The notes: generated from the letters alone by a model not told the origin. Counted from the stretch's first letter, positions 43,651 to 56,202 are shown. The stretch: DNA of 64,000 nt from Notospermus geniculatus (GCA_002633025.1 NMRB01001359.1:130963-194962); one strand, 5' to 3'. A program made the numbers and translations.

Positions 43651-45745
43651 GGACATGTCAACAAACAACTGTCAACAAACCCGGCGAGCCATTTGCTTTT
43701 ATTCCCGATCATGAGTACTGTATTCTAAAATACCTTGGTATCTCGTGCGTATGTTTCAAATGGATGCATTAGCCTCATTCTGAATATATATATACATGTA
43801 TATCACGGTACTTAAATGAAGCGCAGTATCCAACCAAGACCCCCGCTCAGTGTTTCCACAATGGCGTCTGGCGTCCAACATTCTCGCTTCGAGCATTCCG
43901 CGAGGTAGTGCAGCGAATGTCGGCCAGGTGGATACTCAGTGACCTATCCCAACGAGGTTTTGTAGCATCAGGTACATTTCCTGCGGATAATCCGTTGAAG
44001 AAAGCACCCTGCGACCTCATTTCGACTCCTGCAGCTTGCTGCTAGCGCTGCACACAGATGTACACGATGTAGGCACGATGTACAGGTACATACAGTGCGT
44101 GATTCACTGATAGTACATGTATCAAACTGCACTGAACCTATGTATACTATGTTTAGCTTGAGGTATTTCAGAATAGAAATTCGGGTGGAGCAAAAATTCC
44201 GTCCAAACCGTCGGCGAAGCGCCTCGGGTTTGGACTACATTTAGCTCCACCCTCGCGGGTTTGGTGTCGCAACCAAGACCCTCCGCCTCGGGTTTAATTC
44301 CTTAAATAGATTCAAGATGGCGCGTTTGATTCTCTATTCAAACACCTTGACTCTGGCACGACCAGTTCGCTTTAAGAGTATTCCTGGGGATACATCTTTT
44401 GGTGCATCCCATACCCCACATACAGCCTCTCAGACATCAGTTCCACTTCCTATTAGATTGACGATGTAGGTAAATGTAGTTAATTTGATCTGCTCGCGTT
44501 CTGACATCGTTAAAGATGCCACTTCAGCTGCCAGTGATTGAATTGCCGTGCTAAAACTGACGAAAGACACCGTTTTGGAACATCGAACTGATTCGATTTC
44601 TCCGACTTTATGCCAAAGGTGGCGGAACATAGACAGGACGGCTCTGATTGGAGGTGGGTATTGTCACGTGATCCCCGAAATAGAAGTCGTGCGCAAAGCA
44701 ACATGAATTTTCCCAACATTGATTTTCGAACATCCAGAGTGACAACACCATGTCGGACAAATGTCTACTAGGCGAAAAAACAGGTAAATGAATGTTGGAG
44801 AAATGTTGCCAGTGTAAAGGCCTGTGGTCACGTGCCTGGGTTAGCGCGGGGTTACGTGGTAAAAGTAGATCTTTAAAAACCCGGTTTTCTCCATTTATCA
44901 TCGTTAATATCGAGTAAAAGGCAATTAAATATTCTGTTTGACACAGAAATAATTAGGAGAAAAATAATTTTCAACTTTTGAGAAAGTTTGATAATGACTA
45001 TATCATAAGCCTGTCTTCCGGTGGTGTTAAATGTATTACTCCGCCGATTTGGAGTGGCTGCATTGAAATATCGTGCGAAATTACCCCTCATATTTTCAGC
45101 ACCCCAAACCCTGAAATTATCATGGTCATTACACAACGAAAACTTTATGGTTTGAAGCATTAGGCTAGGGTTATGTTGTGTCCGAACCGTTCCTTCCAAC
45201 GAAGGTCTGGGACCAATCTATGAGCACGGGCATCTCGCCATTTCTATTGGTAAATGCATTTGCCGTGCATTACAGGTGCGTGACCCTGTGTGCACTGGTA
45301 ACGTTTTCTGTCCAGCAACAACCTTGTTGGACAATTGTTGCCCGTGTACAGAGAATTTTTTCTCTCCAATTTTTCAAATGTTTGTTTTCAAATAATTTGT
45401 TGGCCAGTGTCAGTATACACGCTGCTTTGTGATCGTCTGTGAAACTAGTTCTGAATGCGCAAGGTGTGTGAACAGCCAGGTACGTCATTTGCCATTCAAC
45501 ATTTTCGGGAATGGCGTCAATAATTTCGCCAATAATTGCGTCCATTAAGCGGAGTTAGGCAACTGAATGAAATAATCCAGGCGGAGAGGATGCGCAGTGA
45601 TTGACCGGACGTTTTGAAGGAGGCGTGGGTGACTAATTTCATCTTCCGTGTACTTTGGTCGGAACTTCCTTTCCGTACATGCCAATTCACTTGGGGTTTC
45701 TGTCGGTCAGTTTTCACTCTGCGGTGCCGCACGCCGAAAGTCATA
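43651..45745. other. No supported gene
   Basis: A GGTGGAGC...GCTCCACC hairpin lies at about 44175-44260. ORFs up to 108 codons have no motif. Confidence 0.4.
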
Positions 45746-45783
45746 AAGCCAAGCGCACATTTGCGACAAAACTCAATGCGTTA

Positions 45784-45863
45784 GGGGTGTTTTTAAAGTC
45801 GACTGACCCAACGCTATCGACTCGTCATTCAGCCGGGTCAGTCGATTTAAAAAAAAACACCCC
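45784..45863. mobile_element. Nested MITE GGGGTGTTTTTAAAGTCGAC, copy 1
   Basis: TA at 45782-45783 and 45864-45865; 80 bp. Confidence 0.9.
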
Positions 45864-45865
45864 TA

Positions 45866-46009
45866 AAGCAAGGTTCATTGGCACACGGAATTGGTCCGGT
45901 TCAGGCCCGTAAAAAATCTATCAAATGGACATCAGCGTTGTCGTATCCGGAAAACTCGGGGCAAACGGACTGTTAACGGATCAGATCCGTGTGCCAATGA
46001 ACCTTGCTT
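45866..46009. mobile_element. Nested MITE AAGCAAGGTTCATTGGC
   Basis: Sits at the right-hand TA of the 45784 MITE; relative of 13362-13647. Confidence 0.9.
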
Positions 46010-46048
46010 AACGCATTGAGTTTTGTCGCAATTGTGCGCTTGGCTTTA

Positions 46049-46410
46049 TGCGGGTGATCCACTGACTTGACGACGTGTTTACGATCAGTTGGCGACTTGT
46101 TCACGACGGCAGTCGTGAACAAGTCGTCAACTCGTCGTAAACTAGTCGCAAACTGATCGTAAAGAAATGACGTAACGTTGAAGCTGATCCACCGAAAAAA
46201 TACGTCTGCTACAGAGCAAACTTTACGACAAGTTGACGACTAGTTTGCGACCAAATCAAACATGTTTGATCTCGTCGTAAACTAGTCGTCAACAAATTTC
46301 AGTCGTGAACGAGTCGGCCACGATTTTTCGTCGTCAACTAGTCGCAAACCCGTCGTGAACAAGTCGCCAACTGATCGTAAACTCGTCGTAAAGTCGGTGG
46401 ATCACCCGCA
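46049..46410. mobile_element. MITE GCGGGTGATCCACTGAC with CGTCGTAAACTAGTCG units
   Basis: Ends GCGGGTGATCC like the 59321 family, but the core is many short units (AACTAGTCG, AACTGATCG, GAACAAGTCG). Confidence 0.85.
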
Positions 46411-46412
46411 TT

Positions 46413-46585
46413 AAGCTAAAAACACATACATGCGTTTCGTGCTCCGGTGCGGCAACGGTAGGGGAGTTTTTAAAGTTGACTGGCCCAATGCTGCTTGACC
46501 CACATTCAGCCGGCTCAGTCGACTTTAAAAACACCCCTACCGTTGCCGCACCGGAGCACGAATCGCATGTATGTATTTTTAGCTT
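46413..46585. mobile_element. AAGCTAAAAACACATACATG hairpin with nested 46461 MITE
   Basis: Outer arms include GGTGCGGCAACGG and complement. Confidence 0.85.
46461..46537. mobile_element. Nested MITE GGGGAGTTTTTAAAGTTGAC, copy 2
   Basis: TA at 46459-46460 and 46538-46539; 77 bp. Confidence 0.85.
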
Positions 46586-46729
46586 TAGCCAAAGATCGGA
46601 GCAGCACTGTGCGACCACTGTGCTCGCCAAGTTATTTCTAGTCCCGAATTCAAGTATCCCCTTTAGACTGTGAGATAGATCAGCCTCAGCGCACTTTGTG
46701 CTGGAAATGATATCACCATACAACTATAG

Positions 46730-46958
46730 TCTCGGTCACCAAGCCGCAGTTGCGAATCTGATAAATCGCAAAGTGGAGCCGGAGCAGCACTGCGGAAGAA
46801 CATGGCTGGCTGCGCGAGACTACCATGAAACTGAAAGCCGCCATTTTGATTTGGAGCATTGAGCCCATGGCATTTTAACAGTCTCGCGCACCCGGCCGAT
46901 TTCTTCCCCCGTGTTGCTCCACTTTGGCGATTCCCAGATTCGCAATAGTGGCTGGATG
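46730..46958. repeat. Inverted pair with AAGTGGAGC and GCGCGAGACT
   Basis: 46730-46825 and 46880-46958 are complementary with mismatches (GTTGCGAATCTG). Confidence 0.65.
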
Positions 46959-47145
46959 ACCCACACCAGGCATTTGACAGTGACTAAATGATTCGCCACG
47001 GTGATTCCGAGCAAGGGGGATAGTTCCCACGGTGACGGTAATTGATATATGTTCCTTTACCATATTCATAAGAGCAGGCTCGAAGGGCAGTAGGTACAGA
47101 GTTGTGTAAACCCCCTTACGCAATTGTGAGTCACGCCCCCCCCCC

Positions 47146-47458
47146 CTTCGGTTTACCCGCTCTCCACTGCTTCACTTCGTAGAAGTCGCCGCGTTTGGTC
47201 AACAGATGGCGGCAGGGCCTGGCGCGAGTTTTATAGTCTATCAGCATACATCTTTCAGAACTCTTTGGCCCGTTGGCAACGGATGATCTTGTGCTACCAT
47301 GGCTACTAGATCACATGATCCGCTCAGCAAAAAAAGTGTCTCAGGCCAGCTTGGTTGCTCGGTGCTCTCATTGGTCGACTCTCTCAGCGCCATCTGTTGA
47401 CCAAACGCGGCGAATTTTACGAAGTGAAGCAGTTGTGGAGAGCGGGTAAACCGAAGNC
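47146..47458. mobile_element. Element CTTCGGTTTACCCGCTCTCC
   Basis: About 80-bp arms with CAACAGATGG(C/T)GG... and its complement; the right end meets the single N at 47457. Confidence 0.75.
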
Positions 47459-48642
47459 GCCTTCCCTTTATCCATTGTCTACTGGTTCCATGGGCTCCGA
47501 CGGTGGCGCTGACTGCTAGATTCGTCAATCAGCGCCGCGTCGACGTCCAAGGAACCAGGTTATGGCTGCGAGAATTGTTATCTACTGCTGTTCAAACTGC
47601 GTACAAAAACTTGGAATACCATGCCGAAGTATGAAATTAACACAGATTGGAGATTGATAGTTTCTTCGTCTATTCAGGTTTGCTGGTTTTATGCAGGCTA
47701 ATATTTATGGAGTTATGGCGATGTTTTTAACAACGCCCTACTCCAAATGACCTCCAATTCTGTGCGTAGGACGAAATTTCTTAAATGATTTCTCTTCACT
47801 CGTTTGCTTGATGCCAAAATAAATTACACTAATGGAAAGCTCAATGTCTTCGCTAAACACTGATATATGGTTTATGTGGTTGAATTTGAACGGCCTTCTC
47901 GATAAACGCAATTTTGTGCGAGGTGTCCGATTTCTCGAATGAGGTACTCGAGAAGCCTCGTCGAGGGCCCCGATCGCCTATTATTTTCCCGCGCGCAAAA
48001 TAAATCTGCCGTAGAAAAGGACCTTTGCGGGTCGACTGGCATGGAAAATGTACAGCACTATCGGCAGATGCGCTCCGCTAGCGCTAGCGGAGTTTCTATG
48101 CGGCCACCCCCTGATCGCCACCGCACTGTTAGAAATTATTAATTTTACAATAGCAATTTTGTAGTAATTTTATAGAAATTGCCTGCAGCAGAGTCCCCAG
48201 CACTTTCTGTAAATTTACATATGGTATGATTCATGTTTTCCTGTATTGGTTGGACTCCATTGGACATCCCATTATGATGCCTTCTGAGAGCAGTATGAAA
48301 ATATAATTTGGTCAGCCTCGCTGGTAAATTCTCAAGATTGGACGCCAAAAGCTTTTCAAATGCATTAAGACCGCCCGAACATCCATACGGTCATTATCGC
48401 TGGCATTTCTCGTACACATCGATAGCACTCTTTCATAGGTTTTTGACATTCATAATTTCTAATGCTAACCCAGCAAAATTCTTTTTTTTGCGATTACGAC
48501 ATAAAAACCTAACCCCTAGAAAAAACCAGACGGCAATATTATATAGTTACGAGTGGGTTAATCTAATTTATCAACGTGTCACTCATGAAATGTGGAAACT
48601 ACAATGATTTTGGTAATAGAGGTCTTGTCATGAAATATGTAT
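47459..48642. other. No gene recognised
   Basis: A short inverted repeat (CTGGTTCC...GGAACCAG) spans about 47480-47560. Nothing else. Confidence 0.4.
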
Positions 48643-48954
48643 GTGCGATTAGAGCTGAACAAGTGACAACCAACGTCTATCTGATTTCTTCTTTTATCGA
48701 CCAAACGCGTTTGGCCATAAATAAAGGGATTCATTCGTGAACATGTCTGCTGGCCCATCAGACCCAGCGACCCCGGCAAGTACCTCACCTACACGACTGC
48801 AAGACATGTTTCTTGCAAACTGAACGCAGAAACATGTTAAAGAGGCTGTGCCACGTGTCCACTCCTAGGCCAATATGGATATTACACTTTATATTCCTTG
48901 GTTATATGAGTTTCAAAATAGGGGGCCTTTTAATATTATATTTGTTACTTTTTA

Positions 48955-49100
48955 GATATGAAATAGACTCGGGTTTCTAAGATGAAAGACATTGCTTCCT
49001 ACCACATTCGAATCCACGGACCCTCGCATGAGGCATCTATCGCCAGCACTAAGAGGCAGCACGCCTTAACCACTAGGCCAAATCCCCATCTTCAAAAAAA
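48955..49100 (-). repeat. tRNA-derived SINE, copy 1 of duplication
   Basis: On the minus strand, GGGGATTTGGCCTAGTGG (A-box region), GGCGTGCTGCC, then GTGGATTCGAATG (B-box-like). Confidence 0.85.
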
Positions 49101-49423
49101 GATCGTTCAAATGCGATTAGAGCTGAACAAGTGACAACCAACGTCTATCTGATTTCTTCTTTTATCGACCAAACGCGTTTGGCCATAAATAAAGGGATTC
49201 ATTGGTGAACATGTCTGCTGGCCCATCAGACCCAGCGACCCCGGCAAGTACCTCACCTACACGACTGCAAGACATGTTTCTTGCAAACTGAAGGCAGAAA
49301 CATGTTAAAGAGGTTGTGTCACATGTCCACTCCTAGGCCAATATGGATATTACACTTTATATTCCTTGGTTATATGAGTTTCAAAATAGGGGGCCTTTTA
49401 ATATTATATTTTTTACTTTTTAG

Positions 49424-49570
49424 ATATGAAATAGAATCGGGTTTCTAAGATGAAAGACATTGCTTCCTACCACATTCGAATCCACGAACCCTCGCATGAG
49501 GCATCTATCGCCAGCACTAAGAGGCAGCACGCCTTAACCACTAGGCCAAATCCCCATCTTCAAAAAAAGA
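49424..49570 (-). repeat. tRNA-derived SINE, copy 2 of duplication
   Basis: Same as the copy 469 bp upstream. Confidence 0.85.
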
Positions 49571-49940
49571 TCGTTCAATGGCCTATGTTAAACGAGGCGT
49601 CCATCAGTTCCCTGCGAGTAGTCCAAACAATCTCCGAACCCCTTTTTACATTCCACTTTTTACCAAGCTATGAAAAGCTAGGCCCTAATGAGATGTTGTT
49701 TATCAAACATTTTCTTTCATCAAAAGTGCCGGTACATAAAACATAACATTTAGTAGTATTGGGCGGGGGGGGGCAAGATTGTGCAGGAGAGAGCTGGAAA
49801 CGTCTCCACACCACGAGAACCGCACCATGCAGCTGCGAAGTCAACAACGGAGAGGTCTGGGCCTCCCGGAGAGAAATCAAACACTGCAGGACACCCTTCG
49901 ATGGGTTACTAGTCAGTTCCCTGCCATTTGAAATACTCTA

Positions 49941-50163
49941 AACTCCCACTTACCTGTTCCATTTCTAAACTCGGAAAAAATGACTAAATCCTGAGTTGAA
50001 GATAATGGGGTGGGGGTATGGTCTTTTGCAGAAAGAGTAACGTCCTGCCATCTTACTTGTCCCCGCTCCCGAGCCTGTCAAAGAATGACAGCGTGCGATA
50101 TCTTCAACTTAGGATTCGGTCGTATTTTCCGAGCTCAGGAATGGGACAGGTATAGTGGGAGTT
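49941..50163. mobile_element. Element AACTCCCACTTACCTGTTCC
   Basis: Ends pair over about 60 bp; related to the split copy at 34354-34785. Confidence 0.8.
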
Positions 50164-50778
50164 GAGTGGGTGAATACACAACCTCGTCCCAGGGGTATGG
50201 TACGCTCTAACCTCGACTGTCCGACTCCCTGCTCACCTACCCTGACAAAATAACAGAACCCCCAGCCCTCACCCCCCGCGCTACAAATGACCCTGGGGTA
50301 ATTATCAGAGAACCTTCTAGTGACATTCTATTTTCCATCCAACAACGGAATGAATAGTTCATGTTCGATCGCCACGGTATGGATACCTGTCGACGTACAG
50401 TGTAGGTGGAGGAATAATCTCACGAGGTAAACTTGACTTTTTCACGTGGCGGATATCCGAGAGCGTGATTCTAGCCACAAGGAATCGGTTTTTCACCGAC
50501 GGTTTTTGATTGGGTTCACGGATAAGTACGCTGTGTCATCGCCTACGCAAAGCTGCCTCGCTGAAAGGCGATGTAAAATAATTTTCCCATTGAACATATT
50601 GCATATTGTAGGTACGCCGTGTCATTATGAATTGGGAACCCTTCGGGTAGTTTGTGGTGGGTTTACCTTGTCTATTTCCGTTGAGAATGATGAAGTACAT
50701 GTATTATTCCGTAACATCGCCTCAACAAGGTCACTAACCAATATGCAAGTCGGGAAACGGCTGGCTATTTCACGCCTT
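50164..50778. other. No supported gene
   Basis: A 122-codon ORF (50446-50814) runs into the MITE at 50779 and has no motif. Confidence 0.35.
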
Positions 50779-50920
50779 AAGCTGCGTTTACCAGACATCC
50801 GGAATGCGGCATAGGGACGCGGAATCCCCGGTGGAACGATATGTTGTATACGAAAATGCATTGCATTTTCCGCTTCCGCGTTCCGCAATCCGCATTCCGC
50901 GTGTCAGCTAAACGTAGCTT
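50779..50920. mobile_element. AAGCTGCGTTTACC MITE, copy 3
   Basis: Same family as 31062 and 42741. Confidence 0.9.
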
Positions 50921-51593
50921 TAAGTGTGATTTGTGGCATCGTGCGATTTTATGCCGCAGATGCATTCAAATAATTGCATTCAAATAATTACACACAAAAA
51001 TGTCATTAGAAAGTGTTTCATTAGGGATCTGTTGTATTTATTAAGGAAAAACAAAGCACTACTTGGAGCTCTACATAAACTTGAGGTGAAACGGTGAAAA
51101 TTAGTATATATATCCATGCGCAGTGTGTAACCCACGTGTCTTGGAAACCACGAAGTATAGTCTGTAGCCGTCTCCAGAGATTAGTGGAGCGACCTACAAC
51201 CTCAGTCCGAGCGTAACGAATCTCTGGGCACGAGATTGCCCATACTCCACCCAGCGTTGAAATTTTTTGATACCTGGACGAAAAAAAATCAAAAAATCTC
51301 AGATATTGCCACCTAGCGTCAAGTTTGGAGATTGCCGAGCAGTTTCAGAGCGCGGGTAAAACGAGGAGCGGTTCGAAACTGCGGTACACGACTGTTAGAA
51401 TGGGAATTCACACCAACGCGACCTCTATCGGCAGCTCGAAGAAAATAGGGATTCCGGTCTAAAAATACATGTACTGCATGAACGCCCAAAACCACCAAAA
51501 AATTTCAACTCGGGAACGAGTTGTGAGAATTTCCTGCAGCCTGTATTGTCCTCCTGACTGGTTAATATCGATCATAACGAATTGATCTATGTA
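50921..51593. other. No gene recognised
   Basis: 51339-51395 folds as GCAGTTTC...GAAACTGC; a related motif is at 61830-61885. Confidence 0.4.
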
Positions 51594-51828
51594 AAGCCTA
51601 GGTCACATATCCACTCCGGGGCCCGTACGGCGACCGTACGGCGAGTAAAAACAGACATTTTGGCCAATTTCTACGGTGCCCAGTTTGATCTAGTTTAATT
51701 TCCGCTTATCCATTGAGGCGATTTCGGTATAATTCAGCTTAGATCTGAGTTTCAGTCTCAAAAATCCACAGCAAGCCGCTGGGTGGGGAAAATCGTACGG
51801 CGCCCGGTGGCATTTGTGACCCAGGCTT
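51594..51828. mobile_element. AAGCCTAGGTCACA MITE, copy 2
   Basis: As 34511-34733, with a 12-bp internal GTACGGCGACC duplication. Confidence 0.9.
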
Positions 51829-51995
51829 AACAGCGGAGAGTTATTCGCAAAAAAGGTTTGTCTTATTGTTTGAAGATCGGGGAAATACCCTCTGGCAAGG
51901 CCGAAATTTGTGCGTTGTCTGAGCAAATTTGTCATTCATTCGTCACACGTTACATGAACTCACAAAATTGCTCACGTCATTACATAGAGGATTTA

Positions 51996-52146
51996 AAGCG
52001 GCGAATCCACTGTCGCGATTTTGGCTTGAGACGGGGCTGCGATCCCTTGCGATCACCTTATGTGGCAATCGGAAGCCCTTATAAGGTGATCGCAAGGGAT
52101 CGCAACGCCGTCTCAAGCCAAAATCGCGACAGTGGATTCGCCGCTT
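51996..52146. mobile_element. Hairpin MITE AAGCGGCGAATCCACTGTCG
   Basis: Family of 14306, 54397 and 59321. Confidence 0.9.
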
Positions 52147-52346
52147 ATGACGGCACTTTCACAACAGCCGACCAGAAATAAAGTACACTGCGTAATTACT
52201 TCTAGAAACGTTCGCCCGAAATTAGTGAAAGTGTGGTAAAACCTAATCATATGCAAATTAGTATCGTCGTCATAATGATCCGAGTAGCCAATCAGATCGC
52301 GGAGAATTGTCAGGCGACTGGAGAGCAATCATTCCAAAGACCTATG

Positions 52347-52746
52347 TAGCGTGTTTTTCTTACTCGCGCTTACACCGGCCTGGCACGACAGCGTTTTATT
52401 TGCCGGACGTTCTCCAAGTCGGGCCCTGTCGCGCCAGGCGCTACCAACCCTACCCCCTGAGCCGGTTACTTCGGGAAGTATCCCAGCATGCAAAGCATGA
52501 TGTCACTTCCGAATGTAGATACACACACAGCCCTCGCATATCGACCCATACATCGGCGTGCAAACGAAATAAAACGCTGTCGTGTTAGACACGCGTAAAG
52601 TGTCATGGCGGACAATCAGCCAATCAGAGCGCATCCGCCATGACACTTTACTCGTGTCTAACACGGCAGCGTTCTTTTATTGGCCTCCAATGCGCATGTC
52701 TGAGAAAGCGCTAGTGCCTGGCCGGTGGAAAGAATCGAACACGCTA
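52347..52746. mobile_element. TAGCGTGTT family element, variant b, copy 1
   Basis: Inverted relative of 62067-62476; shares GGGAAGTATCCCAGCATG with the 32.3-kb element. Carries an inner stem around TAAAGTGTCATGGCGGA. Confidence 0.85.
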
Positions 52747-53212
52747 ATTGTGTTCTAACAGTCGTGGGTAGGCGGTTATGAAAACTGAGACTGCGTTTTA
52801 GTTCGTTTGTTCTGAAGTTTTCGTTTGTTAATTCCAAGCTGTGTGACGCGCACAGTCGTTCCAGCGACTGACAAAATTATCAATCAACAATAGAAACCAC
52901 AAAATACGGCATGGTTGAATATAAACTTTCATCAGAAACCGACGTGCAGTTCTTTGAAGAGCATTGATTTTTTCGTTAATTTGAGACGGATTGGTACGTA
53001 ATATACTCTGAAACATGATTCCTCTCTCATTAGTCGAGTCGCCTGCTGAACGGTCTGCGTAACAGGCGTCAGGTGGACCCGTCCTCCAAATAGACCACCA
53101 AACGGTATAAGCTTCATTAAAATCAATTTGCCAAATGCTAACGTGTTTGTGTGAAGGGAACCTACAAGAAACGCATGCTTTTTCACATACTGGGGATCTT
53201 ATTTAACTTCCG
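52747..53212. other. No gene recognised
   Basis: Short ORFs without motifs. Confidence 0.35.
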
Positions 53213-53730
53213 TAAAGTATTCAGTACATTGTAATCTCACCAGGAATAGACAGTCCCGTTTGTATCAGTCTCTCGGCGAAGCTAATTGCCTTATGATTCA
53301 ATTAAACAAAAACCGAAAATAATGTCCTTCAACCCGGTGTAATGAGTTTCATTGTGGCCATTTTTCTGTGTGTCTCCCGTTGTTTGGAACACACTGGGAA
53401 ACCGACTCACTGTTTCTCTGTGTGTCGCCCATTGTCCAGTCGCACCTTATTCCGTCAATCTATTGTAATGTAAAGTATTCAGTACATTGTAATCTCACCA
53501 GGAATAGACAGTCCCGTTTGTATCAGTCTCTAGGCGAAGCTAATTGCCTTTTTTATGATTCAATTAAACAAAGATTATAGAAAATAATGTCCTTCAACCC
53601 GGTGTAATGAGTCTCATTTTGGCCATTTTTCTGTGTGTCTCCCGTTCTTTGGAACACACTGGGAAACAGACTCACTGTTTCTCTGTGTGTCGCCCATTGT
53701 CAAGTCGCACCTTATTCCGTCAATCTATTG
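53213..53730 (+). repeat. 258-bp tandem duplication, two copies
   Basis: Landmark TAAAGTATTCAGTACATTG at 53213 and 53471. Confidence 0.9.
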
Positions 53731-53892
53731 TAATGTCACATTGGCACACGGGTCGCACTGAAAAACGTTACACCGGATATACTCTAGTTTCGTTCTTCTA
53801 GGTTACTTCAGATACAGTATTCATGCTGTTGGTTTAGGCCTAGCCCACAATATAAACCATACAAAGAATTTATTGATTCTACATGTATTTAA

Positions 53893-54142
53893 AGGAGTTA
53901 GACGCCGAAGTTGTAAACAAGCTGGTTTGTTTACAAACATGGTCGGCAAACTAGTTTTATTCCTTCGTGAAGGTGGCAGCACCAGTGGCGCCCCGTGATC
54001 GTTAGACTGGTGCCCGGTCCAATGCAACTCACTCACAATATTCACGTCAGTACAAATCACCGACAATAGGTGGCAGCACCGCAGGCGTCGCGTGGATAGA
54101 GAACCAGTGAGTGAGTGTTTACAACTTGGACGTCCAGCTCCT
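53893..54142. mobile_element. TTAA-flanked element AGGAGTTAGACGCC, copy 2
   Basis: TTAA at 53889-53892 and 54143-54146. Confidence 0.9.
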
Positions 54143-54396
54143 TTAACATAACTGACCAATGAGTGAGTCTTGCGTTACTTGCAATGGGCCGCGAAGACTG
54201 CTTTGTTGGCAGGCACTATTAAAAAGAGTGTCTGTTACTCTCACTATTCCCTTATGAAGATAAGGATGTCAATAATCTGTGGTCGGATAAATCAGTCTTC
54301 AATAGCCCTTTCCCTCCTTGCCTGTCAGTCACATTGAACAGCTCTTTATTTTGCCATACATATTCAATAGGGTAGGCGGTCATATGGGTCTTCAGT

Positions 54397-54549
54397 AAAG
54401 CGGCGAATCCACTCTCGCGATTTGGGCTTGAGACGGGGTTGCGGTCCCTTGCGATCGCCTTATATGGCAATCGGAAGTCCTTATAAGGTAATCGGAAGGG
54501 AACGCAACCCCGTCTCAAGCCAAAATCGCAACAGTGGATCACCCGCTTA
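54397..54549. mobile_element. Hairpin MITE AAGCGGCGAATCCACTCTCG
   Basis: Left end GGCGAATCC, right end GGATCACCCGCTT: a hybrid of the two end variants in the family. Confidence 0.85.
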
Positions 54550-54691
54550 AAGTAACCTTAGAAGAACGAAACTAGAGTACATTGTATTTGACTGCGGTAC
54601 ACGCGAACTGCATTCATACCAGTCCGTTATTTTCGGACTACCGGAAATCTGTTCTTCTGTTTTCTGAACCTTGTTTTATTTCCTTTCTTCA

Positions 54692-55118
54692 GGCCACACT
54701 TTTTTTTTATTCGTTGGTTTACGGGCCCGCCGAAGTGGCAAAATGCCAAAAATGCGAGAAAAAATAAAATTGTGAAAATCAGTTTCTTTTATTGCAGCCG
54801 AAGTTCAAATGAGGTCTTCTAAGAAAAAAAAACTGGAGTTGTTTTTATTCCCGCCGACCTTGATTTCAGCGGTCATTACAGCTAAAAATAAATAAAACCA
54901 ACTGGCGTATACCTATTTCCCGGCAGCGCGGACGGAAAGAAGCAAAAAAGGAGGCATTTATAAAGAATTTATTTAGGTTTTTATTTCTCCGATTTGTCTA
55001 ACTTGTCATTCTAAAGCTAAAAATGAAAAAATGAACTGAGCCGAAGATTTTTTAAAATTTTTATTTCGTCCTCTTCATCTTTGTGCCCATAGACCAAAAA
55101 ATATAATAACCGTGGCCT
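54692..55118. mobile_element. Element resembling 20907-21417
   Basis: AGGCCAC...TTATTCGTTGGTTTACGG and a right GTGGCCTTA; AT-rich core. Confidence 0.5.
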
Positions 55119-55500
55119 TAGTCTGGTTTTTCTGGTACACTTTTTGTGTGAGGGAAGGAGGTGGAATGACAACAGAGATGATAAAAAACTGGGCTTACCA
55201 TCAGCTTCATCCTTGCGGCAGTATCAGTATACGAAGTGACGCACGATCAGGGGACAAACGCAAGAATGAAGCCAGATGGTAGATGTTACTTTTAAATACC
55301 GGTAAGTTCAAAGCCGTATAAGTGGGCGAAATGGTGCAGGTGCTAATTTTTTTAGTGTAGCTGCTATCACTATAGAACCACCCAGAGCGTGGTATATGCC
55401 CCCACCGGTCATACCAAAATAAGCGCCAGGTTAGGCCATACAACAACATTCTATTGTTTGGGTATACCCACACAATAGATAAACGTCGTCGTAGGGCCTA

Positions 55501-55936
55501 AAGCATGCAGCACACTGGCCGCCAACTTCGGCGTCCAGAGGCGTTTTTTCGACGCCAATGTCTGAACGCCAGAAAAATCCCCAATGTGCTACGAATGGAA
55601 TCTGGAGAACGCCGCCGGACGCCACTGAACTCCAGATATCAAACATGTTTGATTTTGGACGCCTGTGGACGCCTGTGAACTCCCGAAGCAGCCAAGTGTG
55701 CTACCGATGGCAGCCAAACTTGGAGTCGGCGGCGAGGCTTTGGCCAATCAGCTTGCATCTTGATGTCACATGATTTCAAAGTGGAAGCTTCAAGTAGCCC
55801 GAAAAGATGTTACTGAACGCCAAGTTTGGGCAGGTGTGCTCTCACCAGGATCCACTGGCAGCCAACTCTGGCGTCGAGAGGCGTCCAGTCGAACGCTTCT
55901 GGACGCCAGATTTGGCGGCCAGTGTGCTGCTAGCTT
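55501..55936. mobile_element. AAGCATGCAGCACACTGGCC MITE, TA target
   Basis: TA at 55499-55500 and 55937-55938; GGCGTCCAGAGGCG-type motif repeated. Confidence 0.85.
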
Positions 55937-55991
55937 TACCGGGCGCTTCCGAAACCTCCCTACTAGCGGCTAAATATCGTACCTCATTTAA

Positions 55992-56202
55992 AGGACCACA
56001 GTATTGCTTCCCAATCATGCGTTACACCTACCCGCGTTAAGGGAGACCTCTATTGACGACTTGGTAAACTACGCATGCTACTACGTGCATTGTAGTGTAA
56101 TCATACATTCTCCAACACTGGGGCGAAAGGCTTAACTACAGTATTGGAGAACGGGTACCGGTGGCGCCGGCTGTCGACAGAAAGTGGCAATACCGTGGTG
56201 CT
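55992..56202. mobile_element. TTAA element AGGACCACAGTATTGC, copy 1
   Basis: TTAA at 55988-55991 and 56203-56206. Confidence 0.9.

Larger units (their letters stand above)
45746..46046. mobile_element. AAGCCAAGCGCACATTTGCG hairpin with two nested MITEs
   Basis: Outer arms meet at GCGTTAACGC once the two insertions are ignored. TA at 45744-45745 and 46047-46048. Confidence 0.9.
48643..49578. repeat. 469-bp tandem duplication, two copies, each with a SINE
   Basis: Landmark GCGATTAGAGCTGAAC at 48645 and 49114. Copies differ by few bases. Confidence 0.9.
53780..54580. mobile_element. Element TACTCTAGTTTCGTTCTTC carrying two MITEs
   Basis: Ends pair over about 28 bp. Contains 53893-54142 and 54397-54549. 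Confidence 0.8.
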
